From: AM-2324 sp042091035
Lineage (GTDB): Bacteria; Bacteroidota; Bacteroidia; Chitinophagales; Saprospiraceae
Reading direction: 5' to 3'
Assembly (NCBI GenBank): GCA_042091035.1
Contig: JBELIG010000008.1
Coordinates: 1 to 39,870 of the forward strand
Length of the DNA: 39,870 nt
The notes under the pieces were generated by a model. That model was not told the origin of the DNA and searched no databases. It was given only the letters and a program-made list of their open reading frames with translations. Shown here in pieces: positions 23,985 through 32,521 of this stretch (the stretch's first letter is position 1; each line of letters starts with the position of its first letter). Made by a program: the position numbers and the translations under genes.

Positions 23985-24770
23985 ATGCGATCAAGTCTGT
24001 TTCTTATTCTGTTATTTTTAAGTGACTGTATCCTTGCCCAGCAAGTAATTACTTCGGGGCATTCGCATAACGATTACAAGCAAAAGACACCACTTCTTGA
24101 AGCGCTTTCTCACGGCTACACAAGTTTGGAAGTAGACGTGTTTCTGTATAAAGGAGAAATTCGGGTTGCCCACACCAGTTTAGGATTGCCATTATCCAAG
24201 ACTCTTGAGTCGCTTTATATTCAACCTTTATCAAATCTTTGTGCTAATAGGCCTAATGGTATATATGGAGATAGTACCATACTTGTTTTGATGATTGATT
24301 TAAAGAACAAGCGGGAGGCATTGATCCAAGCATTACAAGAATCTTTGTTGGAATACAAGCATCTATTTCTTCACCAAACAGGAGTCAAAGCAAAATGGGC
24401 TCCGCTCCAACTTGTAATCAGTGGAGGTCCCCCCATACATCTTATAGAGCGCCAGAAAGAAGGCTTTTTCTTTGCCGATCTTCCTGTAAAACGCAGGTAT
24501 AGCTCCCAGGAACAAGTAGTTTTTTGTTCTAGACGATCAGCGGCTTGGAAAGATTTGTTTACCTGGAATGGTCATGGCACAATGCCTCTTGATGAAAAAA
24601 AACTTTTAGATGAGCTCGTCCTAAGTGCTCATGCTGCTGGGTATAAAATTCGATTCTGGGCAATTCCAGAAACAGAAGCTTGTTGGGATGTGCTATTAGA
24701 AAGTGGGGTAGATTGGATAAATATCGATGCCTTAGCTGAATTTGCATTATTTTACAAGAATAAGTATTAG
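23985..24770 (+). CDS. Exported PI-PLC/AIM6-like phosphodiesterase family protein
   Basis: A 261-residue protein with a signal peptide (MRSSLFLILLFLSDCILAQQ; the Cys has Asp at -1 so it is not a good lipobox). SGHSHNDYKQKTPLLEALSH followed by LEVDVFLYKGEIRVAH is the N-terminal catalytic pattern of the PI-PLC-like TIM-barrel family related to glycerophosphodiester phosphodiesterases and yeast AIM6. His and Glu/Asp metal or catalytic residues are in place; the C-terminal IRFWAIPETEACWDVLLESG and DWINIDALAEF is typical of GDPD-like barrels. The substrate, probably a phosphodiester or phospholipid head group, is inferred. The start at 23985 (ATG) is preferred over GTG at 23979. Confidence 0.75.
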   Translation: MRSSLFLILLFLSDCILAQQVITSGHSHNDYKQKTPLLEALSHGYTSLEVDVFLYKGEIRVAHTSLGLPLSKTLESLYIQPLSNLCANRPNGIYGDSTILVLMIDLKNKREALIQALQESLLEYKHLFLHQTGVKAKWAPLQLVISGGPPIHLIERQKEGFFFADLPVKRRYSSQEQVVFCSRRSAAWKDLFTWNGHGTMPLDEKKLLDELVLSAHAAGYKIRFWAIPETEACWDVLLESGVDWINIDALAEFALFYKNKY

Positions 24771-24778
24771 ATCATATT

Positions 24779-25327
24779 ATGCAAATACGGTACCATTCGG
24801 ATGATTCGGATCTTAGGGCTATACAAAAGCTCCAATCCCTGAATACCAAAGAGGCACTTTCTTTAGAAGACAGAAATTCTGAAGGATTTGTAACTTGTAT
24901 TTATGATATCCAAATGTTGAGGACTATGTGTGGTGCTTGGAAGCATGTTTCAGCTTGGGAGGATCAAGTCCTTTGCGGATATGCACTTTGTATGCTTGGC
25001 TCAACTATTGAATCTTATCCGATTCTGCAAACGATGGTTGAACAGTTTAAGGTACAAAGCTGGCGAAATCGCTTAGTAATAGATTGTGATTTTGTTGTTG
25101 TCGGTCAAGTATGTGTTGCAAAGGGATACAGAAAGCAGGGCCTACTTCAGGCTATGTATACCCAATTGAGGGAACAGTTTAAGGAGACCTTTGAGTTGTT
25201 AATTACAGAAATTGATAGTGTAAACATTCCTTCTTTGCGTGCTCATTCAAGATTTGGTTTTGAAGAAATTATAAGATATAAGGAGCAAAATGGTCGTACG
25301 TGGGTCATTGTTGGCTTTGAATTGTAG
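24779..25327 (+). CDS. GNAT family N-acetyltransferase
   Basis: A 182-residue cytosolic acetyltransferase. The acetyl-CoA pocket motif is visible as VVVGQVCVAKGYRKQGLLQA (motif A, with the Q/RxxGxG/A-type loop relaxed to YRKQGL), and motif B ends in SLRAHSRFGFEEI. The acceptor cannot be told. It starts 8 bases after the phosphodiesterase gene, so it is probably co-expressed with it and the glycosyltransferase. Confidence 0.8.
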   Translation: MQIRYHSDDSDLRAIQKLQSLNTKEALSLEDRNSEGFVTCIYDIQMLRTMCGAWKHVSAWEDQVLCGYALCMLGSTIESYPILQTMVEQFKVQSWRNRLVIDCDFVVVGQVCVAKGYRKQGLLQAMYTQLREQFKETFELLITEIDSVNIPSLRAHSRFGFEEIIRYKEQNGRTWVIVGFEL

Positions 25328-25397
25328 CTTGATTGACAGAGTGTTATGAGGTCTTGGGTTATATTATGTCTCGATTGAATTTTATAACCGAGAACCA

Positions 25398-26255
25398 ATG
25401 AAGACATCCCAATTTTTATACACCCTGGTGTTTGTACTATTCCTTACACCCTATTCTAAGGCTCAGATCGATGTTGGTAAAAGCCATACGGTATGTAATT
25501 GCATCGAACAGAATTTTGAACAGGTGGGTGTTGACTTTGAATCCTTTCTTTACTCTTTTGAAGAAGAATTAAAAGAGAAATCTCTGATCAAAGAAGATAA
25601 ATCAAGTTATCAACGTTTATTGGATCATAGTCTTAAGATCTATGGCTTTGTGCCCATACACCGAAACTTAGATGATAAAAAGGTGAATTCAAATCTCGTT
25701 CATATCACAGACTTTTGTGTCAATTTGCACTTGGGCTCTGAAGGGACTCAGGAGGTTAAGGAGCTTAGGCACTTTATTCAAAAGTGGAAGTTCATCAATT
25801 ATATGGATTACAAGGTTGAAGACCTTGGCTTTGACCCATTCTTGGATGCTTTTTCTGAAGAAGGCCTAAGTTATAAGTTAAACTACTGGGTTTATTTAGA
25901 ATTCATGTATTTAATGATGCCGCCTTACAATCCTTTCAAAACAGAACTTGGGGGTATTATTGACCTAGAACCCTTGGATGCAGTATTTGTAGTTCGGAAT
26001 GGAGAGGTTATTCCATGGGCTATTCTAAGGCAAGAGTTGCCTCGGTTTTATGAGGCGAACTGCTATTTGAGAATTGAATACCCAAGTCAGGTTGATAAAT
26101 CAACTAAAGATGCGTTTAGGAATGTTTTAATGGACGTATATACATCTCATTTAGAAATGAAAAGTATGGATGATTTTGGTTTAGGATTTTGGTCCGCCAA
26201 TGCTTCTAATCGCCAAACTTTAATAAATAGATATCCGTTTCGTTTGATTCACTAG
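25398..26255 (+). CDS. Exported protein of unknown function
   Basis: A 285-residue protein that I do not recognise. A signal peptide is clear (MKTSQFLYTLVFVLFLTPYSKAQ), so it is exported to the periplasm or beyond. The mature protein has CNCIEQNF near its start and FCVNLHLGSEG near the middle; the three Cys could form a disulfide. The middle is rich in aromatic residues (KLNYWVYLEFMYLMMPPYNP). No T9SS sorting domain or lipobox is seen. It sits 70 bases after the GNAT gene and 49 before the D-threonine aldolase-like gene, possibly in the same transcript. Confidence 0.7.
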   Translation: MKTSQFLYTLVFVLFLTPYSKAQIDVGKSHTVCNCIEQNFEQVGVDFESFLYSFEEELKEKSLIKEDKSSYQRLLDHSLKIYGFVPIHRNLDDKKVNSNLVHITDFCVNLHLGSEGTQEVKELRHFIQKWKFINYMDYKVEDLGFDPFLDAFSEEGLSYKLNYWVYLEFMYLMMPPYNPFKTELGGIIDLEPLDAVFVVRNGEVIPWAILRQELPRFYEANCYLRIEYPSQVDKSTKDAFRNVLMDVYTSHLEMKSMDDFGLGFWSANASNRQTLINRYPFRLIH

Positions 26256-26304
26256 ATTTTAGATTAATTTAAAGGACTTGTTAATCCTTATAGTCTTCTA
26301 ACAG

Positions 26305-27393
26305 ATGTTCGTCAAACGTCCTACTCTTGTATTGAACTCATACATAGCAATGGAAAATATTGAGCGGATGCAGCAGAAAGCTGATGCGCTGGGTATTCCT
26401 CTTAGACCTCATTTTAAAACCCATCAAAGTTTAGAGCTAGGTCGAATGTTTAAAGCAGTTGGTTGTAATAGAATCGCGGTATCCTCTTTGAGCATGGCGA
26501 ATTACTTTTCTGAAGAATGGGACGATATTACCTTGGCATTTCCGGTAAATATTCATGAAATCGATTTGATTAATGCATTAAGTGCAAAAATCAAGCTCAA
26601 TCTTACAGTCTATAACCTAGAGACTTTACTGTTTTTGGAAAAAAACCTTAAGCACTCCGTTCAAGTTTATTTAAAGATCAATATTGGAAATAATAGAGCC
26701 GGATATCCACCTGAGGCATCAGATGAAATTTTGGAGTTCTGCAGAAGCGTTCAATCCTGTTCTAAATTAAACCTCGAGGGTTTACTCATGCATGCTGGCC
26801 ATAGTTACAAATGTCGTGGAAAGTCTGCGGTACTTCAAGTGCATAAGGAATGCATGGATAAGATAGTGCTATTACATGATTTGTTGGATACGGAATTTCC
26901 TAAGCTTGTTTTTTCATATGGCGATACACCTACCTGTAGTGTTGCGGATTCTTTTCCCGGTGTGGATGAATTGAGGCCCGGTAATTACGTTTTTTACGAT
27001 CTAACTCAAGAGCGAATAGGCTCTTGCAATATGGAGAATATTGCTGTTGCTTTGCTTTGTCCTGTTGTTGGAAAGCAAGATGATGGTGAGACTATTATTC
27101 TTTATGCAGGAGGTGTTCATTTGTCCAAAGATGTGCTGCTTGATTCCTTGAGGGAGCGAATATATGGTCGGCCAGTAATGATGCAAGAAAAAGGTTGGAG
27201 GCTACTAGATGAGGCGAATTATCTCGCGGGAATCAGTCAGGAGCATGGTGTTTTAAAAGTGACAGAAGAGGTGTATGGTACTATAGATATAGGGGACTGT
27301 ATTGGGATATTACCCGTACATTCTTGTATGACAGCGGATTTGATGAAACAATATCTTAGCCTTGAAAACATATGGATTAATAAGATGTATTAA
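26305..27393 (+). CDS. D-threonine aldolase/D-serine dehydratase-like PLP enzyme
   Basis: A 362-residue fold-type III PLP enzyme of the DSD1 family. The PLP lysine is Lys38 in LRPHFKTHQ, the expected position after the N-terminal strand. The C-terminal metal pair is His339 and Cys341 in PVHSCMTADL, the zinc site of D-serine dehydratase in this family. SYGDTPTCS and ELRPGNYVFYD are the further family blocks. It probably cleaves or dehydrates a D-3-hydroxy-amino acid; D-threonine aldolase and D-serine dehydratase cannot be separated by eye. No amino-acid operon is nearby. Confidence 0.85.
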   Translation: MFVKRPTLVLNSYIAMENIERMQQKADALGIPLRPHFKTHQSLELGRMFKAVGCNRIAVSSLSMANYFSEEWDDITLAFPVNIHEIDLINALSAKIKLNLTVYNLETLLFLEKNLKHSVQVYLKINIGNNRAGYPPEASDEILEFCRSVQSCSKLNLEGLLMHAGHSYKCRGKSAVLQVHKECMDKIVLLHDLLDTEFPKLVFSYGDTPTCSVADSFPGVDELRPGNYVFYDLTQERIGSCNMENIAVALLCPVVGKQDDGETIILYAGGVHLSKDVLLDSLRERIYGRPVMMQEKGWRLLDEANYLAGISQEHGVLKVTEEVYGTIDIGDCIGILPVHSCMTADLMKQYLSLENIWINKMY

Positions 27394-27461
27394 TCTTTTT
27401 CTGATGTTAATTTAATGTAATTAGTTTTCCTATATTTAGGAATCGAAACAAACACGCTTAA

Positions 27462-28046
27462 GTGAAGGACAAAATTATACTTGTAGGTTGCCATGGCACT
27501 GGTATTAGCACAACCGTTAAAGCGCTTGAAATACTTGGCAAAAAAGTATGGAAGAAGCCCGTTGATCCAAAATCTGGATTATTTGACAAGTCCAATAAGA
27601 AGCTTGAATCAAAGTTTGCTCCTTATGATGTTTTTGCAGGTTTGCCATTCTCGAATCATTACAAGAATTTTAAAGATATTTTTGACGACAAGTGTAAAAT
27701 TATCCTTACAGTAAGGGATCCATTAGATTGGTATTCGGAGATTTTATCTGCTAATAAGTCAAAGAATGAACATATACTTAAGCAGGTCTTTTCAGATATG
27801 GAGGCACTCAAGAAAAGTCAAAAAAAGAAAAAGGCGATTCAGAATTATATGGATCACAATATGGAAGTGATAGACTTTTTTGCAGAAAAGGATGAAGATA
27901 TATTAATATTGGAATACGGTAAACATAATAAGTGGAAACGAATTTGTGACTTTCTAGAAATTGATATTCCTGAAGATAAATATCCAAAGATGAAAGATGA
28001 CTTTAAGAAATCTATATTTTCTTTAAAGTCACCTTTGTTGTTTTGA
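27462..28046 (+). CDS. Sulfotransferase-like P-loop protein
   Basis: A 194-residue cytosolic protein starting at GTG. It opens KIILVGCHGTGISTTVKALE, a GxxGTG loop like the PAPS-binding 5'-phosphosulfate loop (GFPRTGTSSL in relatives), and has LTVRDPLDWYSEILS, matching the RDPxxWY 3'-phosphate segment of the family called Sulfotransfer_4. The C-terminal CDFLEIDIPEDKYPKM also matches the FLGVPVPDEPFP pattern of that family. It is shorter than many members. The acceptor is unknown and no PAPS-synthesis gene is nearby. Its stop is one base from the stop of the convergent pirin gene. Confidence 0.6.
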   Translation: MKDKIILVGCHGTGISTTVKALEILGKKVWKKPVDPKSGLFDKSNKKLESKFAPYDVFAGLPFSNHYKNFKDIFDDKCKIILTVRDPLDWYSEILSANKSKNEHILKQVFSDMEALKKSQKKKKAIQNYMDHNMEVIDFFAEKDEDILILEYGKHNKWKRICDFLEIDIPEDKYPKMKDDFKKSIFSLKSPLLF

Positions 28047-28047
28047 T

Positions 28048-28911
28048 TTAGGGAGCTAAGAATCCCATTTTTCCTTGGTTATAGTCACGCATGGCTTCCA
28101 TTATTTCTCTTTGGTTGTTCATCACATATGGACCCCAAGAAACTACTTCTTCTTTCAGTGCTTTTCCTTCTAGGATTAATAGGCGGCTATCTTCAAGAGT
28201 CTTTATTTGTAGTGTTTCACCCTTATGATCTAATATAGCTAAATCCTGCCCTTTTACAAGCTGCCCATCGATTTCAATTTGTCCACCCAAAACATATACC
28301 ATAGCTGAGCTTTCGGATGCCAGACTAATGTGTACTTCAGCCTCAGCTTCCAGGAAAGCCATCATAGACTTTATATCTGTTCGATTGCTGATGGGACCTT
28401 CTAAGTCTCCTTCCTTCCCTGAGACGAGATACAATTTACTTTTTGAGCTGTTTGGAACAAGGATTTGTTTCAATGCATGTGCATCACTTTTAATATATGT
28501 TGCAGGTTTCATTTTTTGCTCTGCTGGAAGATTAACCCAGAGTTGAATCAATTCAAAATCACCTCCAAGTTCTTCGAATTTTTTTGAGGATTGTTCTGAA
28601 TGAATAATACCTCTAGCAGCACTGATCCATTGAACACCCGGCGCTTCAACACTGCTATCATTACCTAGTGAATCTTTGTGATTCACCCCCCCTTGAAATA
28701 CAAATGTTATAGGTTCGAATCCTCTGTGTGGGTGAGGACCCACATAAAAATGAGCATTTTCTTGATTTAGTTTATAGGGTCCTGCATGATGGAGTAGTAG
28801 AAATGGATCGTGGTTCTCCATAGACTCCGCTGGTAGAGATTGAGTTACTGTTTTGCCGCCTAATAAAAGTGATTGCGGTTTTAGGATTTTTTTTATACTC
28901 CTTGTGCTCAT
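28048..28911 (-). CDS. Pirin family protein
   Basis: A 287-residue two-cupin protein. The ATG at 28911 has AAAGG upstream and gives the normal length; an extended frame to 28983 is unlikely. The N-terminal cupin holds the pirin signature HPHRGFEPITFVFQG, with HRG metal-type residues, then ISAARGIIHSEQ and LIQLWVNLPAEQKM. Bacterial pirins bind iron, and some oxidise quercetin; the role here is unknown. It is divergent from the TPR-AraC regulator gene across 249 bases, and its 3' end meets the sulfotransferase-like gene with a gap of one base. Confidence 0.9.
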   Translation of the reverse strand: MSTRSIKKILKPQSLLLGGKTVTQSLPAESMENHDPFLLLHHAGPYKLNQENAHFYVGPHPHRGFEPITFVFQGGVNHKDSLGNDSSVEAPGVQWISAARGIIHSEQSSKKFEELGGDFELIQLWVNLPAEQKMKPATYIKSDAHALKQILVPNSSKSKLYLVSGKEGDLEGPISNRTDIKSMMAFLEAEAEVHISLASESSAMVYVLGGQIEIDGQLVKGQDLAILDHKGETLQIKTLEDSRLLILEGKALKEEVVSWGPYVMNNQREIMEAMRDYNQGKMGFLAP

Positions 28912-29160
28912 TGTACCTTTAATTTTATAAGTAAGGTTTTGATTAGATCTAATTATAATAAATAAGAAATAAGGTTTAAACAAATGGAAATGTTTATGGT
29001 TTATTGCTTTGAATTAGATTTCTTACTCATAATATGAGTGATCTTTTACACGGATACTACTTTTTTAAAGGATTTAAATTTATTTTTGGGTTTGTTTTTA
29101 AAATTTCGTTGAGTTTTGTTTTCAAAGGCAAAGTCTACCCTAAAATAATTCAAATTTTTG

Positions 29161-30948
29161 ATGCAAGGTGATCTAAACAAAAAAATTGCTATTCTTCCAT
29201 TTTACAATCGTTTTGGAAACCTTGAAGAAGACTATTTTGGGCTTAGTTTGGCAGAAGAAATTATAAATGCTCTTATACATATTCCTGGGATTAGTGTTAT
29301 TTCGCACAGTTCTAGCTTGCAGTATAAGAATTCCGATTTAGAACAATTAGTTATAGGAGAAGAGCTAAAAGTCAATTCGATTCTAGAGGGAACATTTAGC
29401 AAAAATGGTAAAGGAGTAAGTATTCAGTGTAGTTTGTATGATATAAGTTCTAAAGATAAAATTTGGACTGGGTCATTTGATGAGTACCTATTCGATATTA
29501 ACGCTTCTTACACAAATTTGATAACCCAAGTAGTTGATGCAATTAGAGATAATTATGGTCATTTTGATTTTGAATCTCTATTCCTTAAGAATAAAACAGC
29601 AAGTGAGGATGCCTACGATTACTACCTTAAAGGCAAATTCTTTAGGAATCGATGGACTAAAGAGGACTATGAAAAGGCCATTACCTTCTTTGAGAAAGCG
29701 GTTCAAATTGATCCTCAATTTGCTGAAGCCTATTTTGAATTACAGCATTGTTATGGATTTTTATGGACTAAAGGTTGGATATCAAGATCTAAGGCCTTTG
29801 AGCGCATAAAGGTTGTCACTGTGAAGGGCCTAACCTTGGGACCTAGATTACCAGAAGCTTATCTTTCAGCAGCTCAGATAGATCTTTGGTCAAAGTGGGA
29901 TTTTAAACCTGCTTTAGACAAACTACTAGACGGCGTTCGCCAATTTCCTGCTTTTATCGAGCTTCAAAATACTTTAGTTGCTGCATATAAAATTGTTGGA
30001 CAATACGATAAAGCTGAGATTCACTCCGACATGTGTATAGCGCTTGACCCGAATAATCATTTTCATTATTACAATAGGGGCCGAATTTATTTTTTGAAGA
30101 GAAACTATAAAAAAGCAATTGAGAATTTGGAGCGATCAATCAGCATGCAGCCAAATTTTAAAATGGGTATGTTTGATCTCTTTGAAATTTATTTAGTAAC
30201 AGGGGATAAGGAGGCTTTCGATAGCTTTACAGAGCAATATGCTTCATTTGAGCATGTACCTATGATGAAATATATTTTTAGCCTCAAGAATTCAGCAGAA
30301 ACTAATTTCGAAGACGATAGTGAGGCGGGTGCTTCTGGAGTAGATGGAGAGCGTTTGTTACTCAGTACCTACAAAGTTTTGTTTCAGGGCAATCATAGTC
30401 TTGCTATAAATCTTATTGAGCAAGGGATTAGAGCGCATTTGTCGCAATTTATCTTCATAAAAGATAATCCTATTCTAGATTCATTGAAAGAGTATGATGC
30501 ATTCAATAACCTGATGAGTAGTGTTTTTGAGATTGAAGAAAGTGAACAAAAAAAACCAAGCAGGCAAGAGCCATCTCCAAAGGTCAAACAAGTTCTTAGT
30601 GAAGAACAAGTGGATTATTACACTAAAAAGTTAGAGCAGGCCTATGATGAAGGTGAATGTTATCTAAATCCATCTTTAAGTTTGAAGGATGTATCCCTTG
30701 AAATGGTTATTCATCCAAATAAGCTTTCCTGGTTAATAAATGAAAAGTTTAAGATGAATTTCAATGAATTTACAAATCATTACAGGTTAAAAGCCTTTAA
30801 GGCGAATGCTTTTGAACCTTCCAATCAGCATCTAACTATATTGGCAATTGCCTATGAAAGTGGATTTAGCTCAAAGACTTCATTCAATTCTTTCTTTAAA
30901 AAGATAGAAGAATGTTCACCTCGTGATTGGATAAAAAATAACAAGTAA
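29161..30948 (+). CDS. TolB-like/TPR/AraC transcriptional regulator
   Basis: A 595-residue cytosolic protein with no membrane segment. The N-terminal 130 residues (KIAILPFYNRFGNLEEDYFG, ILEGTFSKNGKGVSIQCSLYD, DKIWTGSFDEYLFDI) match the TolB-amino-terminal-like domain found with adenylate cyclases and winged-helix regulators. TPR repeats fill about residues 150-370 (YYLKGKFFRNRWTKEDYEKA; YYNRGRIYFLKRNYKKAIEN). The last 110 residues are a double helix-turn-helix of AraC type (LSLKDVSLEMVIHPNKLSWL; LTILAIAYESGFSSKTSFNS). The ATG at 29161 is used rather than the preceding TTG. This order is the reverse of the usual arrangement. The alpha/beta hydrolase gene follows after 81 bases. Confidence 0.8.
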   Translation: MQGDLNKKIAILPFYNRFGNLEEDYFGLSLAEEIINALIHIPGISVISHSSSLQYKNSDLEQLVIGEELKVNSILEGTFSKNGKGVSIQCSLYDISSKDKIWTGSFDEYLFDINASYTNLITQVVDAIRDNYGHFDFESLFLKNKTASEDAYDYYLKGKFFRNRWTKEDYEKAITFFEKAVQIDPQFAEAYFELQHCYGFLWTKGWISRSKAFERIKVVTVKGLTLGPRLPEAYLSAAQIDLWSKWDFKPALDKLLDGVRQFPAFIELQNTLVAAYKIVGQYDKAEIHSDMCIALDPNNHFHYYNRGRIYFLKRNYKKAIENLERSISMQPNFKMGMFDLFEIYLVTGDKEAFDSFTEQYASFEHVPMMKYIFSLKNSAETNFEDDSEAGASGVDGERLLLSTYKVLFQGNHSLAINLIEQGIRAHLSQFIFIKDNPILDSLKEYDAFNNLMSSVFEIEESEQKKPSRQEPSPKVKQVLSEEQVDYYTKKLEQAYDEGECYLNPSLSLKDVSLEMVIHPNKLSWLINEKFKMNFNEFTNHYRLKAFKANAFEPSNQHLTILAIAYESGFSSKTSFNSFFKKIEECSPRDWIKNNK

Positions 30949-31029
30949 ATAAGAAGGACTGATTTATAATTTAGAACTATTCAGGCAGGTACAATGCCTA
31001 TTTTTATGAGAACCACCAATATATAAAAT

Positions 31030-31905
31030 ATGTTGTTTTCTTCTGTTAAGGAAAAGATGAAGTTTGAGAATGTTTATTTCAGTGTCCTAAAAAGGCTAAT
31101 ACCTCAGTATGAGTATTATGAAATAGAAACTTCTTTTGGCAATGTGAATATCATAGATGTAAATGCTAATAAAAATTTACCTGTAGTAGTAGCAATCCAT
31201 GGAATAAGAGGAGCAGGCCCACTTTTCTTAAAGAATCTTCTAGCTTTAGAAAGTCAATGTAGAATTATAATAGTCGATAACTTTGAAGAACTAAGTCTCA
31301 ACTATTCAAATGCCCTAAATGGTGAAAATTTCGAGCATGGACAATGGATTTTTGAAATTCTGGCAAGATTAGATGTAAAAGATGTCACCCTAATGGGGAT
31401 TTCGGTGGGAGCAATTTCTGTCTTGAACTCACTCTCTTATGACGCACGAAAAATAAAGGCGGCCATTCTTTATTCTCCAGGAGGACTAACGGTCAAATGG
31501 GGTTCTATAAAGTTTAGGTGGCGATTGAGAAAATCTATTGGTTTGAATGCAAATTTAGTTTGGAATGAAAAAACCAAACTATTAATTCAGGATTTAATTA
31601 CCGATTCTGATAGTATTTCATTTGATTATTTAGAATACCTAATCAATAGATTCAACTTTACTTTGCCAGAGATGGTGTGTATGGATCGTGAAATGGCATC
31701 GGGTATAAGCACACCTGTTTATCTTGTAGTAGCAAAGGATGATCCTTTGTTTTCTTCAAAACATATGCTTTCAACAGCTAAGTCTATTATTCCTAATCTT
31801 AAAAGAGCAGTAGTACTTAAAGGAGAAAAACATTTCATGGGCAATAACCAGCTTCCAGGGCTATTGCACCAATTAATTTATGAAATAAGTAAGCTTAAAG
31901 AGTAA
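31030..31905 (+). CDS. Alpha/beta hydrolase
   Basis: A 291-residue cytosolic protein of the alpha/beta hydrolase fold. The oxyanion region VVAIHGIRGAGP, the nucleophile elbow LMGISVGAIS (Ser in GISVG), an acid in VVAKDDPLFSS and a histidine in GEKHFMG make a complete catalytic triad. It has no signal peptide or lid insertion that hints at the substrate. It lies 81 bases after the regulator gene on the same strand and might be under its control. The stop is four bases from the stop of the convergent QueD-like gene. Confidence 0.78.
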   Translation: MLFSSVKEKMKFENVYFSVLKRLIPQYEYYEIETSFGNVNIIDVNANKNLPVVVAIHGIRGAGPLFLKNLLALESQCRIIIVDNFEELSLNYSNALNGENFEHGQWIFEILARLDVKDVTLMGISVGAISVLNSLSYDARKIKAAILYSPGGLTVKWGSIKFRWRLRKSIGLNANLVWNEKTKLLIQDLITDSDSISFDYLEYLINRFNFTLPEMVCMDREMASGISTPVYLVVAKDDPLFSSKHMLSTAKSIIPNLKRAVVLKGEKHFMGNNQLPGLLHQLIYEISKLKE

Positions 31906-31909
31906 AGTT

Positions 31910-32347
31910 TTAGAGGTTATCTTCCAATAACCATTCCGAGAAACTATTAGCCGTTTCTCGAAGGCTAGCTTTACACAATTGAATGTTTTCAGGAAGGAAT
32001 TCTTGGAAAATACCTACAATCTCTGCAAGCATGTTCTCGCAGGTAGGTTGGTAGGAAACATATCTAACCCGATCATTTAGTTTTTCTATACCCTTGAATC
32101 TAGAGTCGTGTCTTAGGATCAGTCTGTGATCAAAGATAGGTTCAATTTCTGTTTTGATGATACTCTTAAGATCTTTGAAATCAATGACCATACCGTCCTT
32201 TGGATCCTCAGCATTATCTATAGTCTTACCTTTTACGGTAACTGTAAGGTGATAGGAATGACCATGTATATCTTTACATTTTCCATTATACCCATCAAGG
32301 GCATGCGCCGTCTCGAAATCAAATTCCTTAGTAACTCTGATAATCAT
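31910..32347 (-). CDS. 6-carboxytetrahydropterin synthase family (QueD/PTPS)
   Basis: A 145-residue cytosolic enzyme of the 6-pyruvoyl-tetrahydropterin synthase fold. Zinc ligands are His15, His28 and His30 (ETAHAL, DIHGHSY), and the catalytic cysteine is Cys24 in NGKCKDIHGH. PTCENMLAEI and LRETANSFSEW complete the active site. The spacing is that of QueD-type enzymes acting in queuosine (preQ0) synthesis; no other queuosine gene is nearby, so a related pterin role remains possible. The ATG at 32347 is preferred to a TTG at 32365. It is divergent from the 3-hydroxyanthranilate dioxygenase gene. Confidence 0.87.
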   Translation of the reverse strand: MIIRVTKEFDFETAHALDGYNGKCKDIHGHSYHLTVTVKGKTIDNAEDPKDGMVIDFKDLKSIIKTEIEPIFDHRLILRHDSRFKGIEKLNDRVRYVSYQPTCENMLAEIVGIFQEFLPENIQLCKASLRETANSFSEWLLEDNL

Positions 32348-32521
32348 TATTGAAAATTTTTCCAAAAGTAATTTAAAATACGCTTATTTCCAATGAAAGA
32401 GCTTGCACCCTTTAGCTTTTGACCAAAGGAGTATAAAAGAGACCTTCTGTTTTATTATATTGCAAGGAGAAGAGATTCTCTTTGAATGGAAAAATGAATT
32501 GAAGGACTAAAATATAAGACT

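Noticed and set aside
28912..28983. Upstream extension of pirin
   Set aside because: The added residues are a mixed hydrophobic and basic stretch not found in pirins, and the ATG at 28911 has a good ribosome-binding site.
31915..31932. Hairpin GGTTAT/ATAACC near the end of the QueD-like gene
   Set aside because: A six-base stem without a T run, inside coding sequence; not enough for a terminator.
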